Shown: piece after piece, positions 1 through 8,070 of the stretch
Numbering within the stretch: position 1 is the first letter of the stretch
Layout: every line of letters begins with the position of its first letter
Source of the DNA: an uncultured Oscillospiraceae bacterium
GTDB taxonomy: Bacteria; Bacillota; Clostridia; Oscillospirales; Acutalibacteraceae
Reading direction: 5' to 3'
NCBI GenBank assembly: GCA_902478455.1
Contig: CABSLJ010000007.1
Coordinates: 1-29,890, forward strand
Length of the DNA: 29,890 nucleotides
Position numbers and translations under genes: made by a program
The notes under the pieces: generated by a model
Database searches by the model: none
The model's input: the letters and a program-made list of their open reading frames with translations, nothing else
Told to the model about the DNA's origin: nothing

Positions 1-234
1 TGGATGGACGCGCTTTTCGCGTCCATGAATAAATCCATATTGTATATTTAGTTATAAATATTTTTAATTGTATTATTTTGAGGATATCCTCGCCGCTTTT
101 CTTCCGATGAACGCTTTGTTTTCCACGATGCATCCGATGACGGTGGAAAAATTCTTCTCTTGCCCGATGACCCCGCCGGATGCCGGAAAACGATGGACGG
201 AACGGACAGAGCGCCAAGCTCCCTATGTGCGTTT
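1..234. other. Gene-free window edge downstream of mnmE
   Basis: No credible gene is seen. Bases 5-25 form a perfect 8-bp hairpin (TGGACGCG, 5-base loop, CGCGTCCA) with no T-tract on either strand, so it is a weak terminator candidate. Bases 28-75 are markedly AT-rich compared with the GC-rich flanks. The usual downstream partner of mnmE, mnmG, does not start here. Confidence 0.5.
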
Positions 235-1602
235 CTATTTCCCCACGCAGAAGTGGGCGAACACCTCGTCCACCACAGCCTCGCTCGCCCGCTCGCCGGT
301 GAGGGCAAGCAGCTCGTCGACGGCTCCTTCGATGGAGACGGTCACGGCGTCGAGCGTCATACCGGCATCCAGCGCTTGCCGGGCTTCCCGCAGACAGGCG
401 GCGGCGCGTGACGCGGCGGCGCGTTGGCGCTCGTTCATCAAAAGCCCGGCCGATGGGTCGAGCGCGTTGACGCCCGCCAGCTCGGAGACGGCCTCCCTGA
501 GCGCCTCTAGGCCCTGCCCGGAACGGGCGGAAGTGTATACTATCTGTTTTACATATTTTTGAATATACGAAACGTCTATTTGATTCGGCAGATCGGTCTT
601 GTTGACCACCGCCACAGCGGGCAGTCCGGCAAGCGTTTCCAGCAGGCGCTTGTCCTCGCCGTCTAGGGGAGAGGAGGCGTCAAACACAGCGAGGACCAGA
701 TCGGCGGCTCTCACGCGCTCCATGGCGCGGCCTACGCCGATGCTCTCCACGGGATCGTCGGTTGCGCGCAGGCCGGCGGTGTCGGCCAGACGCAGGAGGA
801 TATCCCCCAGCAGCACCGTTTCCTCCACCACGTCGCGCGTGGTGCCGGGGATATCGGTCACGATGGAGCGCTCACAGCCCGAAAGCAGGTTCATCAGGGT
901 CGACTTGCCCACATTGGGGCGGCCGGCGATGACAGTATTGAGTCCCTCCCGCAGCACGCGGCCGGCGTCGTAATGGGAAAGCAGCGCATCCAAGGAAGAG
1001 AGCGCGCCGTCAATCGTCTCCCGCAGGGCGGTCTCCTCGACCTCGGGAATCTCCTCCTCCGGGTAGTCTGCCCAGGCGCACAGATGGGCCGCCGCGTGCA
1101 GCAGACCGTCCTTGATTCCCTGCAGGCGGCGGTGAAGCGCGCCGTCTCTGCCGGCCAGCGCGGCGCGCGCGGCCTGCTTTCCTTTTGCGCCGATGAGGTC
1201 CATGACCGCCTCGGCCTCGGTCAGACCCAACTTGCCGTTTAAAAAGGCGCGCTTGGTAAATTCCCCCGCCCCGGCGGGCGAGGCCCCCGCGTCCAACACG
1301 GCGCGCAGCACCCGGCGGACAAGATAGCTTCCCCCGTGGCAGGAGAGCTCCACCACATCCTCCCCCGTGTAGCTGTGAGGGGCGCGGAAAACGAGGGCGA
1401 TTCCCTCGTCTATGGGTTCATTGCCCTCCATGATGCGCCCGTGGCGAGCGGTATAGCCCGGCGTTTCCACAAGTTTCTTCCCTTTTGTGGAAAAGAAGAC
1501 GCGGTCGGCTATGCCGAGGGCGTCCGGCCCGGAAATTCTCACCACGCCGATGCCCCCCACCCCCTGTGGCGTGGAAACGGCGGCGACGGTTGTTCCCTCC
1601 AT
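235..1602 (-). CDS. mnmE: tRNA uridine-5-carboxymethylaminomethyl(34) synthesis GTPase MnmE
   Basis: This 455-residue protein matches the full family length. With MnmG it installs the cmnm5 group on wobble uridine 34 of certain tRNAs. Residues 1-120 form the N-terminal tetrahydrofolate-binding domain. The inserted G domain shows G1 GRPNVGKS (227-234), the DIPGTTRD switch region (250-257), DTAG (274-277) and NKTD (334-337). The protein ends in the diagnostic C-x-G-K tail (Cys452-Val-Gly-Lys455), whose cysteine is essential in the family. The ATG is preceded by a good AAGGAGGG ribosome site. It is the last gene of the leftward rpmH operon seen here; a 185-base gap with a hairpin separates it from jag. 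Confidence 0.97.
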   Translation of the reverse strand: MEGTTVAAVSTPQGVGGIGVVRISGPDALGIADRVFFSTKGKKLVETPGYTARHGRIMEGNEPIDEGIALVFRAPHSYTGEDVVELSCHGGSYLVRRVLRAVLDAGASPAGAGEFTKRAFLNGKLGLTEAEAVMDLIGAKGKQAARAALAGRDGALHRRLQGIKDGLLHAAAHLCAWADYPEEEIPEVEETALRETIDGALSSLDALLSHYDAGRVLREGLNTVIAGRPNVGKSTLMNLLSGCERSIVTDIPGTTRDVVEETVLLGDILLRLADTAGLRATDDPVESIGVGRAMERVRAADLVLAVFDASSPLDGEDKRLLETLAGLPAVAVVNKTDLPNQIDVSYIQKYVKQIVYTSARSGQGLEALREAVSELAGVNALDPSAGLLMNERQRAAASRAAACLREARQALDAGMTLDAVTVSIEGAVDELLALTGERASEAVVDEVFAHFCVGK

Positions 1603-1631
1603 GACAAGCCCTCCTTCCCTTTTCTCAATGA

Positions 1632-1665
1632 AACGGGGGCCGATTCCTGCCGAACCGCCCCCGTT
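1632..1665 (-). terminator. Hairpin between jag and mnmE
   Basis: A perfect 9-bp stem (AACGGGGGC / GCCCCCGTT) encloses a 16-base loop that can pair further. On the minus strand it is followed only by TTTCATTG, so it may be a weak or partial terminator, or a processing site, between jag and mnmE. Confidence 0.4.
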
Positions 1666-1787
1666 GCTTATCCATACATCCGTATCTGAAAAAATTTACC
1701 GATTGCCGACCGGCCACAGGAAGCCGCTGTCAACGCGAAGTTCCTTCGCATAGTGCACGCCAAAAGGCCGGACGCTAATCCATCTTC

Positions 1788-2606
1788 CTATTTCTTGGGT
1801 TCAATCTTTCCATACAGCGGCGTGACCTCGTTTTCCTTTCTGGGCGCGCGGTCAGGCTGCTTTTCGATCCGGCTCTGCTGGGAGCGGGGCCGGTCGCCGC
1901 CCGGTCTTCTCTGACCGTAGGGCTTTCTGTCGTAATTGTCCCGGCGCGGGGCGCCGCCCGAACGTGGAACGGGATTCTTGGGATCGGGCCCGATCACGAC
2001 ATGACGGTTCTGATCTTCCCCCTCCGACCAGGAGGTCGCGCCGCGGATCTCCTGCACAGCCGTGTGGATGATGCGGCGTTCATAGGGATTCATCGGCTCC
2101 AGAGAGGAATTGCGGCCCGTCTTGACCGCCTTGAGGGCCATCTTCCGGCCTAAGGCTTCGAGGGTCTTCTCCCTCTTTTCACGGTAGTTGCCCGTGTTGA
2201 TAGTGATGCGGTAGTAGGAATTGTCCACATGGTTGGCCACAAGGCCGGTTAAGTACTGCAGCGCGTCGAGCGTTTCTCCCCGGCGGCCGATGACGTAACC
2301 CACATCCTCCCCGGAAAGATTGAGCTCCGCCCCGCTTTCCACGGTTTTGACGTCCACCTCAATGGCCGAAAGACCCATCCCGGCAAGAATACCCTTGAGA
2401 TACTGCGCAGCGACGTCCGCGGGCGAGGACTGCACATACACCCGCACCTTGGCGGGATTGGCTTTTCCGAAAAAGCCGAAGGTCTTTTTGGTGGGCATCT
2501 CCAGAATCTCAAATTCCACTTCGTGGGATTCGAGTCCCAGCTCAGCGCAGGCGGCTTCCATCGCCTGTTCCACGGTCGCGCCTGTACCAATCGCTTCTTT
2601 GATCAA
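1788..2606 (-). CDS. khpB: RNA-binding protein KhpB/Jag (SpoIIIJ-associated, EloR)
   Basis: This 272-residue protein has the three-part Jag layout: an N-terminal Jag_N domain (about 1-55, with the KKTFGFFGK segment), a KH domain with the GRRG loop (107-110), and an R3H domain (about 145-205, with ERRIIH at 176-181). The last 65 residues are basic, Arg/Pro/Gln-rich and probably disordered, which is an extension beyond the core. KhpB pairs with KhpA in RNA binding and cell-elongation control in other Firmicutes. The start codon is TTG, chosen because GGAGGTG lies 8 bases upstream and no ATG fits. It sits next to yidC, its usual neighbour. Confidence 0.95.
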   Translation of the reverse strand: MIKEAIGTGATVEQAMEAACAELGLESHEVEFEILEMPTKKTFGFFGKANPAKVRVYVQSSPADVAAQYLKGILAGMGLSAIEVDVKTVESGAELNLSGEDVGYVIGRRGETLDALQYLTGLVANHVDNSYYRITINTGNYREKREKTLEALGRKMALKAVKTGRNSSLEPMNPYERRIIHTAVQEIRGATSWSEGEDQNRHVVIGPDPKNPVPRSGGAPRRDNYDRKPYGQRRPGGDRPRSQQSRIEKQPDRAPRKENEVTPLYGKIEPKK

Positions 2607-2685
2607 TGTAACGCACCTCCAGGGCTTTCACCCGATTAATGTCTCCTCTTTGAATGGTTCCGCCGGCAATCCGGAGGGATTTTTA

Positions 2686-3762
2686 TCATCCCTTTTTTCT
2701 GCCCCTATAATTGTCCTGAGAGCCGCCCTTGCCCTTTTTCTTCTGGCCGGAAGTCTTCTGCGCCGAAGAGGAAGTCGCGCTCTGCGCCTTCTGCTGGGGC
2801 GCGGAGGGCGCGCTCGCCGAAAACTTTTTCGGATTGGCCGCCGCTACCAGCGGCATATTTCCTTCTTCCTGCCTTCTCAGCGCGACGCGCTGGGCTTCGG
2901 CCTTCGCCCCCATGATGGCGGGGCTGTAAAACTTGCTTGTGATGCAGGTCTGCGCAAAGGTGAACACGGTATTGACAATCCAGTAAAAACCGACGGCCGC
3001 GGGCACAATATAGGCAAACCAGGCGCTGATGAGAGGCATGCCGTACATCATGACCTTCATACAGCCGCCGCCCTGCATCGGCATTGAATTCATCTTCTGC
3101 GTGAGGAACTGGCTCAAAATCGTGGTGACCAGGCAGAGCACGGGAATGAGCCACAGCATGGAGGAAAAGCTGCTCCCGTTGGGCGTGGCGAGCAGGTCGA
3201 GGCCCAAGAAATTAAAGCCCTGGTTAAAGAAGGCTATGTTATTGATTTCTCCGCCGCTGAAGATTCCCGTCAGATGATCCTGAAGCGCCGGGAAATGCTT
3301 GATGATCTCCAATTCCCCGTACATGCCGCTGCCAAAGGCGGAGCCGATGCCGGGAAGCCCCTTCATAAATTCCAGAGCCTGGCTGATTTTATCCCAAGAG
3401 ATGTGCAGGGTATTCTGAAGAGGATTCAAAACCGAATAATAAATGCCGAGCATAATCAGCAGGGGGAGAAAGCTCGTCAGGCAGCCGCCGGCCGGATTGA
3501 CCCCTTCCTTTTCATAAAGCTTGGCCGTCTCCTGCTGCAGGCGCTGCTTGTCGTTCCCGTATTTTTTCTTGAGCTCGGCCTGCTTGCTGGAAAGGCGGGC
3601 GTTGGCCGCCATGGATTTCTGCTGCTTGATGGTCATCGGGAACATCAATACCTTGACGGCTATGGTAAACAGGATGATGGCGACGCCGTAATTGGAGGTC
3701 AGCCAATAAAAGAACCACAGTACATAGCCGAAGATATTGCCGATGAAATTAAAAATCTGCAT
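2686..3762 (-). CDS. yidC: Membrane protein insertase YidC/SpoIIIJ/Oxa1 family
   Basis: This 358-residue Oxa1-type insertase helps integrate proteins into the cytoplasmic membrane, alone or with SecYEG. The conserved core is visible: a first helix at about 25-45 leading into FPMTIKQQKSM, a charged coiled hairpin (about 50-88), the NPAGGCLTSFLPLLI helix (89-103), and later helices near residues 200-275. The usual arginine in the hydrophilic groove appears as Lys37. There is no lipoprotein signal with a lipobox cysteine, unlike Bacillus SpoIIIJ. The C-terminal 70 residues are Lys/Gln/Ser-rich and very basic, suited to ribosome contact. It lies between yidD (90-base gap) and jag. Confidence 0.96.
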   Translation of the reverse strand: MQIFNFIGNIFGYVLWFFYWLTSNYGVAIILFTIAVKVLMFPMTIKQQKSMAANARLSSKQAELKKKYGNDKQRLQQETAKLYEKEGVNPAGGCLTSFLPLLIMLGIYYSVLNPLQNTLHISWDKISQALEFMKGLPGIGSAFGSGMYGELEIIKHFPALQDHLTGIFSGGEINNIAFFNQGFNFLGLDLLATPNGSSFSSMLWLIPVLCLVTTILSQFLTQKMNSMPMQGGGCMKVMMYGMPLISAWFAYIVPAAVGFYWIVNTVFTFAQTCITSKFYSPAIMGAKAEAQRVALRRQEEGNMPLVAAANPKKFSASAPSAPQQKAQSATSSSAQKTSGQKKKGKGGSQDNYRGRKKG

Positions 3763-3852
3763 GCTCCGGTATTCTCCTTCTTCTCGTCAAAACCTGTCCC
3801 GCTTTGGGACGAAAAAGCGGCTTTTCCACAAGTAAAAGCCCGCGTGGACCTT

Positions 3853-4089
3853 CTATTTATGAGAGCGCTTCTCCTTCTTTTGCGGAACGGGATCGTACCC
3901 GCCCTTACAAAAAGGATTGCAGCGTAATATGCGAAACAAGGTAAGCATGCCGCCTTTGAAGGCGCCAAAGCGTTCAATTGCCTCCAGGCCGTAATTCGAG
4001 CAGGTGGGAATAAACCGGCAGCAGGAGGGCTTTAAAGGGGACAGATGCCGCTGATATTTTTTAATAAGCCAAATAAGCGGGCGCTTCAT
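3853..4089 (-). CDS. yidD: Membrane protein insertion efficiency factor YidD
   Basis: This 78-residue protein has the complete YidD pattern: an amphipathic N-terminus (IKKYQRHLSP), the cysteine motif CRFIPTCSNYGLEAI (24-38), and the C-terminal RILRCNPFCKGGYDPVP segment. It is a membrane-associated accessory factor for YidC-dependent insertion. Its ATG overlaps the rnpA stop codon by four bases (ATGA), which indicates translational coupling. Confidence 0.95.
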   Translation of the reverse strand: MKRPLIWLIKKYQRHLSPLKPSCCRFIPTCSNYGLEAIERFGAFKGGMLTLFRILRCNPFCKGGYDPVPQKKEKRSHK

Positions 4090-4430
4090 CGCAAAACTCC
4101 CGCCTCCTTCAGCTGTTTCTCCATTGCACGGATCAGATCGGTGCTTTTGACATAAGGGGTCTTGCCCCGGGCGACAAACACCAGGTCAACGCTTCTCCCC
4201 TTCATGGAGGGAGCAAGCTGCCGGAAGGCCTCTCTGATGACTCTGCGCGCCCGGTTGCGCTGCACCGCGCCGCCGATCTTTTTACTGGTGGTGATGCCCA
4301 CGCGCACCGTTCCCGCGCGGTTTTTGAGCACATAGGTCACGACGACCGGAGATACGTACGACTTTCCCCTGGCATAAAGCCTGCGGAAATCCCGATTCTC
4401 TTTGAGTACGTCCCATTCCCCTGATTTCAT
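4086..4430 (-). CDS. rnpA: Ribonuclease P protein component
   Basis: This 114-residue protein is the basic subunit that assists RNase P RNA in tRNA 5' processing. The RNR motif RNRARRVIREAFR and the N-terminal LKENRDFRRLYARGKS are clear. The frame is open upstream to 4532, but the ATG at 4430 is chosen because it gives the standard N-terminus and has a GGGAG site about 7 bases upstream; the longer version would run through the hairpin at 4503-4526. It follows rpmH, its usual operon partner. Confidence 0.95.
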   Translation of the reverse strand: MKSGEWDVLKENRDFRRLYARGKSYVSPVVVTYVLKNRAGTVRVGITTSKKIGGAVQRNRARRVIREAFRQLAPSMKGRSVDLVFVARGKTPYVKSTDLIRAMEKQLKEAGVLR

Positions 4431-4498
4431 CCCGATGCTCCCGCCGCGCTTTCCTTCGCGCTTTTCCTGGCCTTCCCGAAGTCCTCCCGGCTGCGACA

Positions 4499-4526
4499 AA
4501 GAAAGGCCACTCAAAAAAGTGGCCTT
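4499..4526 (-). terminator. Attenuator-like hairpin between rpmH and rnpA
   Basis: A perfect 8-bp stem (AAGGCCAC at 4503-4510, GTGGCCTT at 4519-4526) has an 8-base loop and is followed on the minus strand by TCTTT. It lies just after the rpmH stop and could set the ratio of the very abundant L34 message to downstream rnpA. Confidence 0.6.
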
Positions 4527-4532
4527 ACGCAA

Positions 4533-4667
4533 TTAGTGAGTCAAGCGCTTTCTTCCCTTTGCTCTGCGGCGCGAGAGCACCTTGCGGCCGTTGCGGTCGG
4601 ACATTCTCTTTCTGAATCCATGCTCCTTTTTCCGATGGAGCTTCTTGGGCTGATAGGTTCTCAGCAT
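4533..4667 (-). CDS. rpmH: 50S ribosomal protein bL34
   Basis: This 44-residue, strongly basic protein begins MLRTYQPKKLHRKKEHGFR and ends in RRRAKGRKRLTH, the classical L34 sequence. The TAA stop is at 4533-4535. An AAAGGAGGG ribosome site lies about 8 bases before the ATG. It is the first gene of the leftward operon and is transcribed from the promoter at 4709-4738, divergently from dnaA. Confidence 0.97.
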   Translation of the reverse strand: MLRTYQPKKLHRKKEHGFRKRMSDRNGRKVLSRRRAKGRKRLTH

Positions 4668-4708
4668 CTAAAAACCCTCCTTTCGGGGTATAAACCTTGC
4701 AATTTAGC

Positions 4709-4738
4709 ATTATATCGTAATTTGAGCCGGCATGTCAA
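4709..4738 (-). promoter_or_regulatory. Sigma-A promoter of the rpmH operon
   Basis: On the minus strand, TTGACA (4733-4738) and TATAAT (4709-4714) both match the consensus perfectly, separated by 18 bases. They lie about 40 bases upstream of the rpmH start. Confidence 0.85.
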
Positions 4739-4986
4739 CTAAAAGTTTGGCGCAGAACCGGCTTTCTTCGGGGCGTCACACGCCATAGAAAGCGACTTTT
4801 TCCAAAAATTTAGTACCCGCCTGATTTTTTGCCACAAGATATCCTGTTTTCTTGGTCTTTTGGCCGGTTTTTGACCGAAAAAAATATTTTTTTCCGCCAG
4901 CGCCGCCGCCCGTCTTCACCCGGACGATTCCCCTGTGGAAAACCGCCGTCTTTCCACAAGGAACCGTGCAAAACCCGTGAAAACAT

Positions 4987-5015
4987 TTGAAAAGGAAAGG
5001 TCTTTATGCTATAAT
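4987..5015 (+). promoter_or_regulatory. dnaA promoter
   Basis: TTGAAA (4987-4992), a 17-base spacer and TATAAT (5010-5015) make a near-perfect sigma-A promoter, about 95 bases before the dnaA ATG. It lies just downstream of the two inverted DnaA-box-like sequences, so DnaA could repress it. Confidence 0.8.
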
Positions 5016-5109
5016 ATTAAAGTTAAAGTCGGCACTTATGCCGTCCGGTTTTTTCAACAAACCTATTATGACACATTCTGGGGAAAATACAAGCTTTCGG
5101 AGGTTATTT

Positions 5110-6429
5110 ATGGAATCCTTTCACGAAGCGTGGGAGCTGATCTGTGACTACTGCAAAACGCGCATCACGGACGTCGCCTATAAAACCTGGATCAGCAGGA
5201 TTGAGCCGGTCAAGCTGGATTTCGCCGAGGGCAACGCCATTCTCAAGGTGCCCAATGAATTCCACCGCCAGACCCTCAACCGCTGCTATACCTCCCTGTT
5301 GCAGGACGCCTTCGCCGAAGTCTTTGGAGAGGGCATTCACATCTGCCTGACCGTTCCGGAGGAATCGGCAAGCGAGCCCGAGCCCGAAAAAAAGGAGGTC
5401 TCTTCCGCCGACGCCGACTATGAATTCACCTTTGACACCTACATCGTCGGCTCCTCGAACAAATTCGCCCACGCCGCCTCGCTGGCCGTGGCCGCAAATC
5501 CCGCCGGGGCGTACAACCCGCTTTTCATCTACGGAAACTCCGGTCTGGGCAAAACCCATCTGCTTTACGCCATTTCCAACGACATCAAGAAGAACTATCC
5601 CGACCGCAACCTTCTCTACATCAAGGGGGACGAGTTCACAAACGAGCTGATCGACAGCATCCGCCGCGGCACAACGAGCGAATTCCGTCAGAAATACCGC
5701 AAGGTGGACGTGCTCTTGGTGGACGACATTCAGTTCATCGCCGGCAAGGATTCCACCCAGGAGGAATTCTTCCACACCTTTAATACCCTCTACGAGGCCA
5801 AAAAGCAGATTGTGCTGACCTCCGACCGGCCGCCCAAGGAAATCCAGACCCTGGAGGACCGGCTGCGCACCCGCTTTGAATGGGGACTCATCGCCGACAT
5901 TCAGCCCCCCGATTTTGAAACCCGCATCGCCATCATCAAAAGAAAGGCCGAGCTTCTGGAGATCAATATTCCGGACGACGTCTGCGAATACATCGCCACC
6001 CGCCTGAAAACCAACATTCGTCAGCTCGAAGGGGCGGTCAAAAAGCTCAAGGCCTATTACCTGCTCGCCGGGGAAAATCCCGGTCTGAGCACGGCGCAGT
6101 CGGCCATCAGCGATATCCTCAACAACGATCAGCCGCCCCCGCTTACCGTGGAGAAGATCATCGACGAGGTCGCCCGCACCTTCGGCGTCGGCGCCGACGA
6201 CATCCGCTCCTCCAAGCGCTCGGCCAATATCTCGAGCGCCCGCCAGGTGGCCATCTATGTGGTCCGGGACGTCACCCAGCTCTCCATGGCGACCATCGGA
6301 GAGGAATTCGGCGGACGCGACCACTCCACCGTGGTCTACGCCATTCAGCAGGTGGAGCGCAATATGAAGCGCGATTCCAAGATGCGCGGCATGGTGCAGG
6401 ATATCATCAAAAACATCCGAGACCGCTGA
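5110..6429 (+). CDS. dnaA: Chromosomal replication initiator protein DnaA
   Basis: This 439-residue protein opens the origin and loads the helicase. Domain I covers about 1-80, a short acidic linker about 82-103, and the AAA+ domain about 104-320, with Walker A GNSGLGKT (142-149) and Walker B VLLVDD (201-206). Domain IV carries the DNA-binding signature ending GGRDHST (401-407). The frame is open upstream to 4987, but the ATG at 5110 is chosen because CGGAGG lies 6 bases before it and the longer start would fall inside the -35 hexamer. The gene is flanked on both sides by origin sequence. Confidence 0.97.
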   Translation: MESFHEAWELICDYCKTRITDVAYKTWISRIEPVKLDFAEGNAILKVPNEFHRQTLNRCYTSLLQDAFAEVFGEGIHICLTVPEESASEPEPEKKEVSSADADYEFTFDTYIVGSSNKFAHAASLAVAANPAGAYNPLFIYGNSGLGKTHLLYAISNDIKKNYPDRNLLYIKGDEFTNELIDSIRRGTTSEFRQKYRKVDVLLVDDIQFIAGKDSTQEEFFHTFNTLYEAKKQIVLTSDRPPKEIQTLEDRLRTRFEWGLIADIQPPDFETRIAIIKRKAELLEINIPDDVCEYIATRLKTNIRQLEGAVKKLKAYYLLAGENPGLSTAQSAISDILNNDQPPPLTVEKIIDEVARTFGVGADDIRSSKRSANISSARQVAIYVVRDVTQLSMATIGEEFGGRDHSTVVYAIQQVERNMKRDSKMRGMVQDIIKNIRDR

Positions 6430-6755
6430 TAGGACGGCGCTTTCCGCTCTTGGGAGGAGGCGGCTCCCTCCTTCGACGCAATGCGCCGCCGAAGACCAAA
6501 AGCCGGCAGAAAAAGCGGTAAGTTTTTTCCACCTTTCCTCAACATTCAACAGAAAGTTTTCCCCGCTTGGTTTAAAATAAAAGGTGTCCACTTTTTTCTG
6601 CACCCGGGACAAACCGTCTTTTCACACGGAGGCTGTCCCATTAAAAACCGGCCGGAAGGGAAAAAATCCTGTTTTCCACTTTTGCGCGCCCCCTACTGCT
6701 AATACGAAAATAATACCTTTCCTTGCTCTTCTATTTTTGCGAAAAGGGTGATGTT
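6430..6755. other. Downstream oriC sub-region (dnaA-dnaN intergenic)
   Basis: This 326-base gene-free stretch carries several TTTTCCAC-type DnaA-box-like sequences: TTTTCCACC at 6525-6533 and TTTTCCACT at 6672-6680, plus weaker TTTTCACAC at 6619-6627. It ends in an unwinding module at 6672-6720. Position, box clustering and polarity match the part of a Firmicutes origin where strands first separate. It also contains a GC-rich hairpin just after dnaA (about 6451-6471) without a T-tract. Confidence 0.8.
6672..6720 (+). other. Basal origin unwinding module: DnaA box, GC spacer, DnaA-trio
   Basis: The order is DnaA-box-like TTTTCCACT (6672-6680), a GC-rich spacer (6684-6693), then CTA-CTG-CTA-ATA (6693-6704), and AT-rich sequence to 6720. 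On the complementary strand the triplets read 3'-GAT-GAC-GAT-TAT, matching the DnaA-trio pattern on which DnaA forms a filament on single-stranded DNA in Bacillus. The arrangement is visible in the sequence; its function is inferred from the established basal unwinding system. Confidence 0.7.
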
Positions 6756-7862
6756 ATGAAAATAACCTGCAGCCGCCAGGAGCTCCAAGAGGCGGTCACC
6801 AACGTTCAGAGGGCGGTTTCCTCCAAATCCTCCCTGCCGGCGCTCGAAGGCATTTTGCTGAAAACAAAGGACAATCAGATCGAGCTGTGCGGCTATGACC
6901 TCGAGCTCGGCATTACAACGGTCATCCCGGCCAACATCGAGGAAGCGGGGCAGATCGTCCTTTCCGCCCGCCTGTTCGGCGACATTGTGCGCCGACTGCC
7001 CGACGACGTCGTCTCCATCTCAGCCGACGAAAAGCTGATGACCAACATCAAAAGCGGCCTTTCCGACTTCTCCATCGTGGCCATCCCGGCGTCGGAATAT
7101 CCCGAACTGCCCGCCGTCACCGGCGCGGTCGGGGTCAAGCTTCCCGAAGGGGTGCTGCGCAGCATGATCCGCCAGACTCTCTTCGCCGTGGCGGACACCG
7201 ACTCCAAGCCCATCCACACCGGCACCCTCTTCGACGCGCGCGACGGCGTGCTCAAGCTGGTATCGGTCGACGGCTACCGTCTCGCCATGCGCACCGAGCG
7301 CACCGACTGCGAGGAGGAGCTGCATTTCGTGGTGCCCGGCAAGACCCTTTCCGAGGTCTTGAAGCTCCTGTCCGAGGAGGACAAGGAGGTAAACCTTTCG
7401 GTCGGGCGGAGGCACATCATTTTCCAGATTGACAATTACTCCCTGGTCTCCCGTCTGCTCGAGGGTGAATTTCTCGATTACAACGCGGCCATCCCGGCCG
7501 CCTACACCACCGAGGTCACGGCCCAGACGAGAAGCTTTATCGACAGCGTCGAGCGCGTCTCCCTGCTGATCACCGACCGGCTCAAGAGCCCGGTGCGCTG
7601 CATCTTCGAGGATGGGGAGGTCAAAATCTCCTGCGCCACCTCCATCGGCAAGGCGAGCGACGAATTCACCGCCGCCATCGAAGGGGACAGCGTCGAAATC
7701 GGCTTCAACAACCGCTATCTGCTCGACGCGCTGCGCAACACCGACGGCGACGAGGTCAAAATCCAGCTCAACGGGGCGTTAAGCCCCATGAAGGTGCTGC
7801 CCAAGGAGGGGGATTCCTTCCTCTTCCTCGTGCTGCCCGTGAGGCTCAAAAATGAAGGCTGA
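6756..7862 (+). CDS. dnaN: DNA polymerase III beta subunit (sliding clamp)
   Basis: This 368-residue protein is the ring-shaped processivity clamp. The N-terminus MKITCSRQELQEAV and the C-terminal PMKVL...FLVLPVRL are typical, and the length fits three clamp domains. The frame is open 33 bases further upstream, but the ATG at 6756 has an AAGGGTGA site just before it and gives the standard start. The 3' end overlaps the start of the S4-domain gene by 11 bases, so the two are translationally linked. Confidence 0.97.
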   Translation: MKITCSRQELQEAVTNVQRAVSSKSSLPALEGILLKTKDNQIELCGYDLELGITTVIPANIEEAGQIVLSARLFGDIVRRLPDDVVSISADEKLMTNIKSGLSDFSIVAIPASEYPELPAVTGAVGVKLPEGVLRSMIRQTLFAVADTDSKPIHTGTLFDARDGVLKLVSVDGYRLAMRTERTDCEEELHFVVPGKTLSEVLKLLSEEDKEVNLSVGRRHIIFQIDNYSLVSRLLEGEFLDYNAAIPAAYTTEVTAQTRSFIDSVERVSLLITDRLKSPVRCIFEDGEVKISCATSIGKASDEFTAAIEGDSVEIGFNNRYLLDALRNTDGDEVKIQLNGALSPMKVLPKEGDSFLFLVLPVRLKNEG

Positions 7863-8070
7863 GAAAATAACGATTGATACCGAATACATCCGGCTCGACG
7901 CGCTGCTAAAATTCTGCGGCGCGGTGGAGACCGGCGGCCAGGCCAAGGTGCTCATTCAGATGGGCAAGGTAGAGGTAAACGGCGCCTGCTGCACCCAGCG
8001 CGGAAAAAAACTGCGGCCGGGGGATCAGGTCCTCTTTCTGGAAAAAACGTATGAGGTGTGCGCCGAATGA
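7852..8070 (+). CDS. yaaA: S4-domain RNA-binding protein YaaA/RlbA-like
   Basis: This 72-residue protein is almost entirely one S4 RNA-binding domain: RLDALLKFCGAVETGGQAK followed by GKVEVNG and GKKLRPGD. A small S4 protein between dnaN and recF is conserved in Firmicutes (Bacillus yaaA); its exact role, probably linked to the ribosome, is not firmly settled. It overlaps dnaN by 11 bases and its stop overlaps the recF ATG (ATGA). Confidence 0.9.
   Translation: MKAEKITIDTEYIRLDALLKFCGAVETGGQAKVLIQMGKVEVNGACCTQRGKKLRPGDQVLFLEKTYEVCAE

Larger units (their letters stand above)
4668..5109. other. Upstream oriC sub-region (rpmH-dnaA intergenic)
   Basis: This gene-free stretch separates the two divergent operons. 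It holds two DnaA-box-like 9-mers in inverted orientation, TTTTCCACA on the minus strand (4934-4942) and CTTTCCACA on the plus strand (4950-4958), and a weaker TTTTCAACA at 5051-5059. An AT-rich tract spans about 4866-4892. The location and boxes fit the upstream half of the bipartite origin found in many Firmicutes and also suggest DnaA autoregulation of dnaA. Assignment rests on pattern and context only. Confidence 0.75.

Noticed and set aside
6451..6471. Terminator after dnaA
   Set aside because: The GGGAG/CTCCC hairpin has no T-tract, and dnaN is normally co-transcribed with dnaA.
5104..6612. 502-codon open frame antisense to dnaA
   Set aside because: It is the shadow of a GC-rich coding region. 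The plus-strand frame is unmistakably DnaA and the antisense protein has no recognisable motif.
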